A stretch of DNA of 64,000 nucleotides, from positions 1-64,000 of the forward strand of contig JAHBUZ010000015.1 of assembly GCA_019637815.1 (NCBI GenBank). The letters are read 5' to 3'. Under the pieces are notes generated by a model. The model made no database searches. It had not been told where the DNA came from and worked only from the letters and a program-made list of their open reading frames with translations. This document shows, one piece after another, positions 35,826 through 43,729 of this stretch. The stretch's first letter is position 1. Each line of letters starts with the position of its first letter. The position numbers were made by a program, and so were the translations under genes. This stretch comes from Chloroflexota bacterium. Its GTDB lineage: Bacteria; Chloroflexota; Limnocylindria; Limnocylindrales; CSP1-4.

Positions 35826-36449
35826 TCAGGGCGCGCCGCTCGGCCCGACCTCGGGCGCTGGGCGCAGCTCGACGCGTCCGATCATCCCCTGCTCGATATG
35901 CCCGGGGATGTGACACATCAGCTGGAGCTCCTGGTCCACGGGCACCTCGTAGATCACCGTCTCGCTCTGGCCCTGGTCGAGCCACACGCGCACGCCGCCC
36001 ACATCCGGTGCGACGCTCGCGGGCGGTCGGGTCGCGAACGGCGCCGGGGGCGTCGCCGCGGCATTCGCGGCCGACCAGGCGGCCTGGACGGCAGCATCGC
36101 CGAGCACCATCTCGTGTGGCTCCAGGCCCGCGTCGATGACCGTGATGGCCACCGTCTCACCCGCCACGAGCACGAACGGCGTGGGGTCGAACAGGAAGTC
36201 CCGCATCAGGATCACGACCGGCCGCGGGGATGCCGGGGTGCCCGGACGGTCGATGCGGACGGAGGGCGGCGGCGCACCCGACCGCTGCGCGCCGATGAGC
36301 ACCAGGGTGATGGCCACGACCATGAATCCGGCCACGACGACGACCGGCGCGAGCGACGGTCGTCGTGGCTCGACGGCCCCGGACGGCCCGGCGCCCGTCT
36401 CCTGGTCGGTCGGGGTGGGCCGCGGGTCGCTGGACGGAGGCTCGGACAC
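35826..36449 (-). CDS. Membrane-anchored cupredoxin-domain protein
   Basis: A 207-aa protein. A disordered N-terminus is followed by one TM helix (about residues 34-53) and an external cupredoxin domain. The type-1 copper ligands are visible as His112 (EPHEM), Cys179, His184 and Met189 (MCHIPGHIEQGM). It resembles plastocyanin/azurin-like electron carriers. The GTG start follows a TACCAT box by 7 bases. A small one-TM gene lies just upstream on the same strand. Its redox partner is not evident here. Confidence 0.85.
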   Translation of the reverse strand: MSEPPSSDPRPTPTDQETGAGPSGAVEPRRPSLAPVVVVAGFMVVAITLVLIGAQRSGAPPPSVRIDRPGTPASPRPVVILMRDFLFDPTPFVLVAGETVAITVIDAGLEPHEMVLGDAAVQAAWSAANAAATPPAPFATRPPASVAPDVGGVRVWLDQGQSETVIYEVPVDQELQLMCHIPGHIEQGMIGRVELRPAPEVGPSGAP

Positions 36450-36456
36450 ACCATGG

Positions 36457-36462
36457 ATGGTA
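36457..36462 (-). promoter_or_regulatory. candidate -10 box of a leaderless cupredoxin gene promoter
   Basis: TACCAT on the minus strand, 7 bases before the GTG at 36449. Confidence 0.45.
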
Positions 36463-36500
36463 CCGACCCTGGGACTGCCGGGGTCACCGGCGCGTCCGCG

Positions 36501-36695
36501 TCAGGCGTTCCGACGGATCGAGTCCCACCGGAATGGCGCGAGCAGTGGCTCACCGTCCGCCGGGTGCGGGACGATGCCGCCGAGCACGACGACCCCGACG
36601 AGCAGGAGCAACGCGGTCACGATGAGGACCGCGAGCATCGCTGGGAGGGGCAGCAGCAGGGCGCGCTGGAAGACGGGCGACGATCCGATGTCCAT
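36501..36695 (-). CDS. Small single-TM protein
   Basis: A 64-aa protein with one strong hydrophobic helix (about residues 14-42, LPAMLAVLIVTALLLLVGVV) and a short Pro/Arg tail. No family is recognised. GGAG 6 bases before the ATG and the clean membrane segment argue that it is real. It is 51 bases upstream of the cupredoxin gene on the same strand and might be its membrane partner, but that gene seems to have its own promoter. Confidence 0.5.
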   Translation of the reverse strand: MDIGSSPVFQRALLLPLPAMLAVLIVTALLLLVGVVVLGGIVPHPADGEPLLAPFRWDSIRRNA

Positions 36696-36721
36696 GGCTC
36701 TCCATCCGTGTGCCTTCCTGG

Positions 36722-36742
36722 GCGACGCTCCTCTGGCGTCGC
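36722..36742. promoter_or_regulatory. 7-bp inverted repeat upstream of the small TM gene
   Basis: GCGACGC (36722-36728) and GCGTCGC (36736-36742) flank a 7-base centre. It could be an operator or an mRNA hairpin 27 bases before the small gene. Confidence 0.35.
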
Positions 36743-36961
36743 GAGGCAGCGAACGGTAGCGACGGCCACTTACCAGCGGATCACCGGGCGATCGTGGATG
36801 GATCGTCCCCGAGCGACGTCACCAGACGCGGGCCATCGATGCCACGCACGATGGACGCCCACGCACGCGGCGCGCATGGCCGGTCGGCCCGAGGCACCGC
36901 GGGTCGCCATGGACGAGGAAGGTCGACCGCCGCGGGTGACCCGTCCCGCGGCGCCGACGTG

Positions 36962-37321
36962 CTAGCGCTTGCTCTGGAAGCAGTCGCTGCAATAGACCGG
37001 CCGCGCGCCGGTCGGCTGGAACGGGACCTGGGCCGTTCGCCCGCATTCGGCACAGACGGCCGAATGCATCTCGCGGGGACGCCGCTCGGCGTATCCGCCA
37101 TATCCTCCCGATGACCGCTCATACCCCCCGGATGAGCCATCTCCATCGCCCGCGAACCCCCCGCCCGCGTTGCGCTGGGTCTTGCGCGCTGCGCGACAGC
37201 TCGCACACCGCTTGGGTGGCTCGCTGAAACCACGCTGTGCATAGAACTCCTGCTCACCCGCGGTGAAGACGAACTCCATGCCGCAGTCGACGCAGGTGAT
37301 CCCCCGATCGGTATAGGCCAA
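36962..37321 (-). CDS. Double zinc-ribbon protein
   Basis: A 119-aa protein with an N-terminal ribbon (CVDCGMEF, then CASCRAARK) and a C-terminal ribbon (CAECGRTAQVPFQPTGARPVYCSDCF). These are joined by a Gly/Ser/Tyr-rich low-complexity linker (GSSGGYERSSGGYGGYAERR). It matches the 'probable zinc-ribbon' (zf-trcl) plus CxxC-x17-CxxC arrangement seen in many Chloroflexota and Actinomycetota proteins of unknown role, possibly nucleic-acid binding. The start is TTG, supported by GGAGG 9 bases upstream. Confidence 0.85.
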   Translation of the reverse strand: MAYTDRGITCVDCGMEFVFTAGEQEFYAQRGFSEPPKRCASCRAARKTQRNAGGGFAGDGDGSSGGYERSSGGYGGYAERRPREMHSAVCAECGRTAQVPFQPTGARPVYCSDCFQSKR

Positions 37322-37467
37322 TGAACGAACCTCCGCCGGACCTGGATGTCACGCACGGACGGGAACGATCGTCGGAGCTCGATGTGCACGGCACGGCCGG
37401 CCGGGTCATGACCGGACCGGGAACGCGCACCCTCCTCCCTTCGATGGTGCCGTCCGAGGATCGCGAG

Positions 37468-37496
37468 ACTATAGCGACGGTCGTGGCGCTTGTGAA
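37468..37496 (-). promoter_or_regulatory. Sigma70-like promoter for the zinc-ribbon gene
   Basis: On the minus strand TTCACA (37496-37491), a 17-base spacer and TATAGT (37473-37468). Initiation near 37461 gives an untranslated leader of about 140 bases before the TTG at 37321, long for this genome. Confidence 0.55.
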
Positions 37497-37575
37497 GGCG
37501 CTACCTGCGATCGCGGCGCGCGCGGTCCACACCGCGCAGGTCCGACGTCGCTCTCAGACCGATCACAGACGGCTC

Positions 37576-38130
37576 TCAGGGAGCGTCCCTCGCACCCCGA
37601 TCGGCACCCTGGTCCCCCACCGACGCCTCGACCGTCTCCCGCAGGTTGCGCAGGTCGGATCGGAACACGATGGTCAGCGGCACCACGAGCAGCGGGTCGG
37701 CGATGCGTGCCAGGATCCGCGCCGCCAGGCGTGCCGGACGACCCACGACCCGCACCCGGAACAGCCGCGGCAGGACCGGCACGGCATGCACCGTCACGTG
37801 CAGGTCCTCGCGCCAGCGCACGTGCGTGGCACGACCGTCGTCCATCGGCCAGAGCCGGAACTCACCCGTCCCTGCCACGGGCCCCAGATGGCGGATGGCG
37901 TACCGCGAGCCGGCATCGAGCGCCACGACCTCGATCGGATCGGGCTGGGACAGGCCGAACACGCGCACGACCGCCGTCGCCCGACCGCCGACCCGGAGCG
38001 GCCCGGGTGTCTCGATGCGCAGGTCGCGCAGGTCGCGCATCCACGACGGCTGACGAGGCAGGTCGATGAGCACGCTCCACACCACGTCGGGCGGCGCGTC
38101 GATCCGGATATGGCGATCGATGCAGGGCAT
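37576..38130 (-). CDS. SRPBCC-family (START-like) protein
   Basis: A 184-aa protein of the SRPBCC ligand-binding fold: DRHIRIDAPPDVVWSVLIDLPRQPSWMRDLRDLRIE at the start, strands such as HVRWREDLHVTVH, and a final helix. Such proteins bind hydrophobic ligands or act as polyketide-cyclase-like enzymes. The specific role is unknown. ATG 38130 is chosen because the fold begins at once; upstream codons look non-coding. Divergent from rpiB. Confidence 0.8.
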   Translation of the reverse strand: MPCIDRHIRIDAPPDVVWSVLIDLPRQPSWMRDLRDLRIETPGPLRVGGRATAVVRVFGLSQPDPIEVVALDAGSRYAIRHLGPVAGTGEFRLWPMDDGRATHVRWREDLHVTVHAVPVLPRLFRVRVVGRPARLAARILARIADPLLVVPLTIVFRSDLRNLRETVEASVGDQGADRGARDAP

Positions 38131-38212
38131 GCATCGGATGGTCGCGCACCCGTCGGGAGCGTGCTTGCGTCGCCCCGACCCCACGGATGCAGGACATCAG
38201 CGCCGCCTTGGG

Positions 38213-38218
38213 TATCCT
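38213..38218 (+). promoter_or_regulatory. candidate -10 box of a leaderless rpiB promoter
   Basis: TATCCT, 8 bases before the ATG at 38227. Confidence 0.45.
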
Positions 38219-38226
38219 CCGCAGCG

Positions 38227-38706
38227 ATGCGCATCGTCGTCGCGGCCGACCACGCCGGCTTCCCCCTCAAGGCACCCATCCTCGACCTGCTCGCGGCCGC
38301 CGGCCATGAGGCGGTCGATCTGGGGACCCACGACACCACGCCCGTGGACTACCCGGACGTCATCGCACCCGCGGCGCGTGCCGTAGCGGCCGGTCACGCG
38401 GACCTCGGCATCGTGCTCGGTGGCAGCGGGACCGGCGAGCAGATCACGGCCAACAAGATCCGGGGCATCCGCTGCGTCGAGGCGGCCGACCCGGTCACGG
38501 CACGGCTCGGTCGTGAGCACAACGACGCGAACATGCTCGCGATGGGTGCGCGCATCCTGGGCACGGAGGTCGCGCTCGCCTGTGTGCGCGCCTTCATCGA
38601 GGGCGAGTTCCAGGGTGGTCGTCACGTGCGGCGCATCGAGAAGCTGATGGCGCTCGAGTCGACACCGGACGGCGACGACAGCGCCTCCGACACTCCGAGC
38701 ACATGA
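38227..38706 (+). CDS. rpiB: Ribose-5-phosphate isomerase B, actinobacterial type
   Basis: Interconverts ribose-5-phosphate and ribulose-5-phosphate. At 159 aa the length is right. RIVVAADHAGFPLK and EHNDANMLAMGARIL are the family signatures. The catalytic loop reads GGSGTGEQITANK: the Cys base of E. coli RpiB is absent, and Glu71 takes the position of the Glu base known from Mycobacterium tuberculosis RpiB. The start is set by a TATCCT box at 8 bases. The next gene overlaps by ATGA. Confidence 0.93.
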   Translation: MRIVVAADHAGFPLKAPILDLLAAAGHEAVDLGTHDTTPVDYPDVIAPAARAVAAGHADLGIVLGGSGTGEQITANKIRGIRCVEAADPVTARLGREHNDANMLAMGARILGTEVALACVRAFIEGEFQGGRHVRRIEKLMALESTPDGDDSASDTPST

Positions 38707-39929
38707 TCGACAGGGGACGCCGGCTCCACGCCATCGTGGTCGCCCTGCTGGCCATCGCGATCGCGGTCCCGGGCACCCTGGCCGCGACGCCCGAGCCGGG
38801 TAGCCCCACCGTCTCGGCGCAGGCGGACCTGCCGGCGTGGCACCACGTCGGCCTCGCATCGCTCGGCGGCGCGATCGAGGGCGTCATCGATCGGGAGCCC
38901 GACGGACCCGACCCATCCGCCACCATCCGACCGCAGCCCACCAGCACCCCCAGACCGACGCCGTCGCGCACGCCGAAGCCGGAGGCGACCCGGACGGCGA
39001 AGCCATCGGCGACGCGCACCCCGAAGCCATCGGCCACGCGGACACCGAAGCCGTCCAGGACCCCCAGGCCGACCCGGACGGCGAAGCCCCGGGCCACGCG
39101 TGACCCGGGCACCATCCGCACCCGGTCGGGCGTCGCCTACATGGACCGCCAGGCGTGTGGCGAGCACGCCAAGGGCTGCATCAACCGCGCCAACATCCTC
39201 TACCCATCGAAGCGGGGCCCCTGGCCGGTCATCGTGACCATCCATGGTCGCCCTCGGACCCAGCGGGACATGGCGGAGGTAGCGATGGCGCTCGCTCGCA
39301 AGGGCGCCGTCGTCTACAACGTCGACTATCGGGGTGTGCGGCCTGCCTACACCAAGGGATTCCCGGGGGCGATCGAGGATGTCGCCTGCGCGATCCGCTA
39401 TGCCCGGGCGACCGCGACGCGCTACGGCGGCGACCCGGACCACGTGGTCCTCGTGGGTCACTCCATGGGCGGCTACGTGGGCATGATGGTCGCGCTGGCC
39501 GGTGACACGTTCGGTGGCAACCGGGCCGCGTGCCATGCGAACCTCCCCATGAAGGCGTCCCTGCCGGATGGATTCGTGCACGTCGCGGGCGTGTCGACCA
39601 TCCACAAGAGCTACCGCATCGACCAGGTGTTCGTCGGGGGCACATACGCCGAGATCCCGAAGGTCTGGCGACGCGCCACCATCTACACCCACATGGGCGG
39701 CAATCCCGGCCTGGAGGTGGGCATCATCTTCGAGCGTCGGGACCCCTTCCTTGGCGTGGGGCACGCCACGAACCTCCATCGCGCCCTGCGTCGCCATGGC
39801 TACCGGGCGAGGCTGGAGCTGCTCGATGCGGGCACCACCCACTTCGACATCCTGGACACGGACCTGGCCATCGGCAGACGGGTGGTCGACCTCGTCTGGC
39901 GCATCGTGCGTCGGACCACGCCCGACTGA
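38703..39929 (+). CDS. Secreted alpha/beta-hydrolase (esterase/lipase)
   Basis: A 408-aa exported hydrolase. A signal peptide (LHAIVVALLAIAIAVPGTLAA) is followed by a long basic Thr/Pro/Lys repeat linker (about residues 80-140, units of TRTPKPSA). The hydrolase domain has the oxyanion HGRP loop (VIVTIHGRPRTQ), the nucleophile elbow VGHSMGGYVG and a C-terminal His (TTHFDIL). The carboxylesterase/BD-FAE type is likely. The linker would hold the enzyme away from the membrane or bind an anionic surface. ATGA overlap with rpiB indicates coupling, an odd pairing of cytosolic and secreted enzymes. Confidence 0.83.
   Translation: MIDRGRRLHAIVVALLAIAIAVPGTLAATPEPGSPTVSAQADLPAWHHVGLASLGGAIEGVIDREPDGPDPSATIRPQPTSTPRPTPSRTPKPEATRTAKPSATRTPKPSATRTPKPSRTPRPTRTAKPRATRDPGTIRTRSGVAYMDRQACGEHAKGCINRANILYPSKRGPWPVIVTIHGRPRTQRDMAEVAMALARKGAVVYNVDYRGVRPAYTKGFPGAIEDVACAIRYARATATRYGGDPDHVVLVGHSMGGYVGMMVALAGDTFGGNRAACHANLPMKASLPDGFVHVAGVSTIHKSYRIDQVFVGGTYAEIPKVWRRATIYTHMGGNPGLEVGIIFERRDPFLGVGHATNLHRALRRHGYRARLELLDAGTTHFDILDTDLAIGRRVVDLVWRIVRRTTPD
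38967..39062. repeat. 24-base tandem repeat in the esterase linker
   Basis: Four units at 38967, 38991, 39015 and 39039, each sharing the core CGAAGCC and encoding TRTPKPSA-like octapeptides. Confidence 0.8.
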
Positions 39930-40072
39930 CGACCGCGACGTCCGGGTCGTGCGCCGGCGCCCGGCTCGGGCCCCATCCAGCCCTGGTTCGTGAAGGACCC
40001 TGAACCGATCCACCACCCTCCCTTGGGTGTCCTGGCGCGAGCGCCGGGGTAGGGTCGAGGGAGGAGGTCCTC

Positions 40073-41422
40073 ATGCGCATCGCACGCTCGTCCCTGGCTG
40101 TCGCGCCCCTCACCATCGCCACGGTCCTCGCCGCGTCCGCGTCGCTCGTGTCGACCGTGCCCGCGGCCGCGGCCGGTGCCACGTTCACCGTCCGCTCCAC
40201 GGGTGACAAACCCGACCGGAAACCCGGGGATGGCAAGTGCGAGACCCAGGGCCAGACCACCGCGGCGCGTCGCTGCACGCTGCGTGCCGCCATCCAGGAG
40301 GCCAACGCCAGCCCGGACCAGGACCGGATCCGGTTCAACATCACGACGGGCAGCAACGCGTGGAAGACCATCCGACCCAGGTCGGCGCTGCCCACCATCA
40401 CGGCGCCGCTCGTCATCGACGGCACCACGCAGTCCGGTGCCACCGCGAACGCGAGCGCCTCGGGGACCGACGCGCGGATGCGCATCATCCTCCTGGGCAC
40501 GGACGCAGGGAGTGTCGCCGGCCTCCAGGCGACGGCGCCGGTAACCATCCGGGGCATCGTCGTCAGCCGCTTCGCGCGGGGCATCCAGCTGTCCGCGGGC
40601 TCGGATGGCAGCCGCGTGCTGGGGACGTGGGTGGGCGTGGACCGCACCGGCGCGCTGGACCGCGGCAACACCGGCTCGGGCATCCTCGTCAATGCCAGGG
40701 ATGTGCGCATCGGCTCCGTCGCGCGGGCCGATCGCAACCTCATCGCCGGCAACGACAGCGCGGGTATCAGCCTCGGGATCGCGGCGCGTGACGCGGTCGT
40801 GCAGGGCAACCTCATCGGCACCACGCGGGACGGGCGGAGCGCGCTCCCCAATCGCGGCGACGGCGTGTTCGTGACCGGCTCCCGAGGGCATCTCATCGGC
40901 GGCCAGTCCACCGGCCAGGGCAACGTCATCGCCCACAACGGCGGGGCGGGTGTGAGCCTGCTGCGCATCAGCAGCCCCAGCCTGGACCTCACGCCTCGGT
41001 CCGTGCGCATCCTGGGCAACTCCATCACAGGCAACGCCGGCATCGGCATCGACCTGGGCGCGGACGGCACCACGCCCAATGACCGGGCACCGGACGCGGA
41101 TGGCGGGCCGAACCGTCTCCAGAACAAGCCCCGCGTCGTCTCGGCGGTCGTCGGCAACGCCCGCACCACCATCGAGGGACTGCTCACGTCACGTCGCTCG
41201 AAGGCGTATCGCATCGAGCTGTTCCAGAACAGCGCGGGGGACCCGGAGGGACGGACCTATCTCGGCGCCATCGAGGTCACGACCGGTCAGGACGGCAAGG
41301 TCAGCTGGCGATACCGGATCGGGGCGCGGCTCGCGCTGGGCACCGTCATCACCGCGACCGCGACGGACCTGGTCCGCGCCGAGACCTCCGAGATCAGCGG
41401 CGGACGACGCGTCACCGACTGA
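40073..41422 (+). CDS. Secreted CSLREA-domain right-handed beta-helix protein
   Basis: A 449-aa exported protein. After a signal peptide (LTIATVLAASASLVSTVPAAAA) comes the CSLREA motif as CTLRAAIQEANASPDQDRIRFNI. Beta-helix rungs follow with VLGTWVGVDRTG, RNLIAGNDSAGI and GQGNVIAHNGGAGV. Proteins of this type form surface or extracellular beta-solenoids. AGGAGG at the ideal distance precedes the ATG. No catalytic site is apparent. Confidence 0.85.
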   Translation: MRIARSSLAVAPLTIATVLAASASLVSTVPAAAAGATFTVRSTGDKPDRKPGDGKCETQGQTTAARRCTLRAAIQEANASPDQDRIRFNITTGSNAWKTIRPRSALPTITAPLVIDGTTQSGATANASASGTDARMRIILLGTDAGSVAGLQATAPVTIRGIVVSRFARGIQLSAGSDGSRVLGTWVGVDRTGALDRGNTGSGILVNARDVRIGSVARADRNLIAGNDSAGISLGIAARDAVVQGNLIGTTRDGRSALPNRGDGVFVTGSRGHLIGGQSTGQGNVIAHNGGAGVSLLRISSPSLDLTPRSVRILGNSITGNAGIGIDLGADGTTPNDRAPDADGGPNRLQNKPRVVSAVVGNARTTIEGLLTSRRSKAYRIELFQNSAGDPEGRTYLGAIEVTTGQDGKVSWRYRIGARLALGTVITATATDLVRAETSEISGGRRVTD

Positions 41423-41500
41423 TCGCGATCGCCGGATGGCGTACCGTGGGTGGGACGTGGCTTGGCGATCCGGTCGGGCCCACCCTCGGGGAGACACGCG

Positions 41501-41809
41501 GTGAGCGAGGTGGCGGACGACGAGACGCTCGGGGCACTCGGCCGGGTCGAGGCCTACGACCGTGGCGTCGACGGACCGGACCGCTACACCATCGTGTTCC
41601 CGGACCTCGCACGACGGTCAGCCAGCCCGGCCTGCGAGCTCATCGAGGTGCTGGCCGTCGGTCGACCGGGCGGGGAGTCGTCAGCGGACGCGACCTGGAC
41701 CGTGGCAGCCCACGGCGAACGACCTGGCGAGCGGATCCGCTTCGACCACCTGCCAGAGAGCGTCCAGCAACAGGTCAGGGACGCCCTCGACCGGCAGACG
41801 CCGTCCTGA
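41501..41809 (+). CDS. Small hypothetical protein
   Basis: A 102-aa soluble acidic protein beginning SEVADDETLGALGRVEAYDRG, with no recognised domain. GGGGAGA before the GTG supports the start. It lies between the beta-helix gene and tRNA-Gly, with its stop 9 bases from the tRNA 3' end on the opposite strand. Confidence 0.55.
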   Translation: MSEVADDETLGALGRVEAYDRGVDGPDRYTIVFPDLARRSASPACELIEVLAVGRPGGESSADATWTVAAHGERPGERIRFDHLPESVQQQVRDALDRQTPS

Positions 41810-41818
41810 AGGAAGGGT

Positions 41819-41894
41819 TGGAGCGGGAGACGGGGTTCGAACCCGCGACATCCAGCTTGGAAGGCTGGCGCTCCACCAACTGAGCTACTCCCGC
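41819..41894 (-). tRNA. tRNA-Gly (anticodon UCC)
   Basis: On the minus strand the gene folds as a full cloverleaf: acceptor arms GCGGGAG and CTCCCGC, D-arm with AGCTCAGTTGG, anticodon stem CCAGC/GCTGG around loop CTTCCAA, and T-arm GCGGGTTCGAACCCCG with one mismatch at its base. The anticodon TCC is at 41861-41859, reading GGA. CCA is encoded (41821-41819). The 5' end overlaps the last 10 bases of the HNH gene, whose TAG stop is tRNA positions 8-10. Confidence 0.97.
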
Positions 41895-42517
41895 CCGAGA
41901 CCCGCCTCGCGTCGGTCATACGTCCGAGCGCGATGGCAGTTCGCGCACACGATATCGCACTTCGCGACCTCTGCCATGATCGTCGTGGTCCCCGCCCGCC
42001 CGATCATCCGACTGACAGCCATCCGCTTGGTGTCAGGGTCCCGATGGTCGAAGTCCATGGCGCATGGCGGGAACCGGCCACCGCAGTCCGCGCATGGCCT
42101 GGACTTGATCCCGTCGAGGAGCTGCGCTTGGGAGCGCCAGTAGGGTCGCTTCCGGACGAGCTCGGCGGACGCATCGGGGACCCGCCGTGCAGATGGGTCA
42201 TCGCGTCGCATCGTGCGGATCCGGTGGCAGTTGGCACAGACCACGTCACATTTCCCGACCTCGAGCACCAGCCGAGCGCGTGAGGCAAGCATCACCCGAC
42301 CTTCCGTCACGCGGAACGCCTTCGTGCCGACGTCGCGGTGATCGAAGTCCATCTGATGTGCCTCGAAAACGCCGCCACAGTCGGCGCATGGTGTCTCGCG
42401 GAGCCCTCGCAAGAAGTCCCGGGTCGCGTCCTGTCGCGCGCGGACCCGCGCGATCTCTCGCGCCCGGTGACGTCGGTAGTAGGCACGGTTCGTGGAGCGC
42501 TGATCCCGGCCCGTCAC
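41885..42517 (-). CDS. Tandem HNH (His-Me finger) protein ending inside tRNA-Gly
   Basis: A 210-aa protein from GTG 42517. After a very basic N-terminus it has two near-identical modules, about residues 43-102 and 141-199. Each has PCADCGG, MDFDHRD, then CD-V/I-VCANCHR. These are the zinc Cys pairs and His/Asn/His-like residues of HNH nucleases. HNH proteins cut DNA in homing, restriction and mobile-element systems, but some are zinc-binding only. Its TAG stop lies within the 5' part of tRNA-Gly on the same strand, so one transcript would contain both. A TATCGT box 6 bases before the GTG fixes this start over ATG 42535. Confidence 0.8.
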   Translation of the reverse strand: MTGRDQRSTNRAYYRRHRAREIARVRARQDATRDFLRGLRETPCADCGGVFEAHQMDFDHRDVGTKAFRVTEGRVMLASRARLVLEVGKCDVVCANCHRIRTMRRDDPSARRVPDASAELVRKRPYWRSQAQLLDGIKSRPCADCGGRFPPCAMDFDHRDPDTKRMAVSRMIGRAGTTTIMAEVAKCDIVCANCHRARTYDRREAGLGRE

Positions 42518-42523
42518 TCGCGC

Positions 42524-42529
42524 ACGATA
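42524..42529 (-). promoter_or_regulatory. candidate -10 box of a leaderless HNH gene promoter
   Basis: TATCGT on the minus strand, 6 bases before the GTG at 42517. It would also drive the downstream tRNA-Gly. Confidence 0.45.
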
Positions 42530-42692
42530 GCACATGTGTTCTATTTGTCCCTCCCGTGCCTGGCGGGATCGACAGCGGTCGACGGATCCCGACGTGGTGA
42601 CACGCGAGCTGGCACGGCCACGCGTGATGCTGGGCCGTGCCGGTCGTGGACGTCAGCCGTCGCGACCGGATGCACGGGAGGGACACGGCCCG

Positions 42693-43004
42693 GTGGACGA
42701 TGACGACTACATCGAGGACCTGTTCATCGCCGCCCTCATGGACGACGAGGAGGAAGAGGATGAGCGACCCTCCGTGCGTCGCAGAGCGGTCCCGTTCGTG
42801 CCGGCCCCAGCACCGCCGAGCCGGGACGGCGCCGTGTTGCGGGCGCTTCGCCTCCAGTATGGCGTGACGCTGGCGGACCTCGGTAGGGAGCTCGACCTGC
42901 CGGTACCGGCGCTCACGGCCATCGAGTCCAGCACCACGCCGGTGCCCCAGGCGCAGACGTGGGCCCTCGTGGCCGCGATCGCGAGGGTCGCCGCGAGGCG
43001 CTAG
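42693..43004 (+). CDS. Small acidic protein with XRE-like helix-turn-helix
   Basis: A 103-aa protein. The N-terminus is highly acidic (DDDDYIEDLF, DDEEEEDE). The C-terminal about 55 residues look like a Cro/C1-type HTH: LRALRLQYGVTLADLGRELDLPVPALTAIESS. GGGAGGG lies 11 bases before the GTG. It is divergent from the HNH gene and directly upstream of the pentapeptide gene, whose -10 box overlaps its stop. A local regulator is plausible. Confidence 0.65.
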   Translation: MDDDDYIEDLFIAALMDDEEEEDERPSVRRRAVPFVPAPAPPSRDGAVLRALRLQYGVTLADLGRELDLPVPALTAIESSTTPVPQAQTWALVAAIARVAARR

Positions 43005-43007
43005 TGT
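43002..43007 (+). promoter_or_regulatory. candidate -10 box overlapping the previous stop codon
   Basis: TAGTGT, whose TAG is the stop of the HTH gene; the GTG of the pentapeptide gene follows after 6 bases. Confidence 0.4.
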
Positions 43008-43013
43008 CGACGC

Positions 43014-43685
43014 GTGTCATCCCAGCCACCCGGCCCCGCCGATCCGAGGGCACCGCGCCTGGCGTTCAGTGAGCCACGGGTCGTGGACGCGACCGACCAC
43101 GGCTTGCTCGTCGCGCAGGACGAGCGCGCCGCCGAGCGATGGGTGTCCGCGGACCTGACCGATCGGGACCTGACCGGGATCGCCCTCACGGGATGCGTCC
43201 TCCAGACACCCGTCCTCACTGGCGCGACCCTGCGCGGCGCGCGCATCGTGGGATCGCGCATGAGCGATGGGTTCGCGACGTCCCTCCGCGCTGCGCAGAG
43301 CCTGTGGCGGGATGTGCTCCTCGAGCGGATGCGCATCGGCTCGGGTGAGCTGTTCGATGCCGACCTCGTCTCTGTCCAGCTCCGGGGCGGCAAGGTGGAT
43401 GACCTCAACGGCCGCGGCTCGCGCTGGTCCGATGTGCGCGTCGAAGGCTGCATCATCACGACGCTCGACCTCGCGGGCGCTCGTCTCGAACGCGTGGCCT
43501 TCCCGGGTTGTCGCATCGGGACGCTCGAGCTGTCCGGGACGACCTGCACGGACGTCGACCTGCGGGGCGCGACCATCGGCCACGTCAATGGGCTCGAGGG
43601 GATGCGCGGCGCGACCATCGATGCCGGGCAGCTCATCGACCTCGCGCCACTCCTGGCACGCCATGTGGGCGTGAGGGTGGTATAG
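43014..43685 (+). CDS. Pentapeptide-repeat protein
   Basis: A 223-aa protein with a run of A(D/N)LXX-like five-residue repeats from about residue 45 to 205, e.g. SADLTDRDLTGIALTG and TGATLRGARIVG, later ADLVSVQLRGG and LDLAGARLERV. This predicts a quadrilateral beta-helix. MfpA/Qnr-type members mimic DNA and protect gyrase; most others have no known role. The repeats are diverged, so no target is proposed. The GTG start follows a TAGTGT box by 6 bases. Confidence 0.8.
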   Translation: MSSQPPGPADPRAPRLAFSEPRVVDATDHGLLVAQDERAAERWVSADLTDRDLTGIALTGCVLQTPVLTGATLRGARIVGSRMSDGFATSLRAAQSLWRDVLLERMRIGSGELFDADLVSVQLRGGKVDDLNGRGSRWSDVRVEGCIITTLDLAGARLERVAFPGCRIGTLELSGTTCTDVDLRGATIGHVNGLEGMRGATIDAGQLIDLAPLLARHVGVRVV

Positions 43686-43729
43686 GCGGCACCGGAACGC
43701 ACCTGGTCGGCCCCTCCGGCTCGCCTCGG

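Noticed and set aside
42518..42535. ATG 42535 as start of the HNH gene
   Set aside because: It lies upstream of the TATCGT box, so a message from that promoter would not contain it; GTG 42517 fits better.
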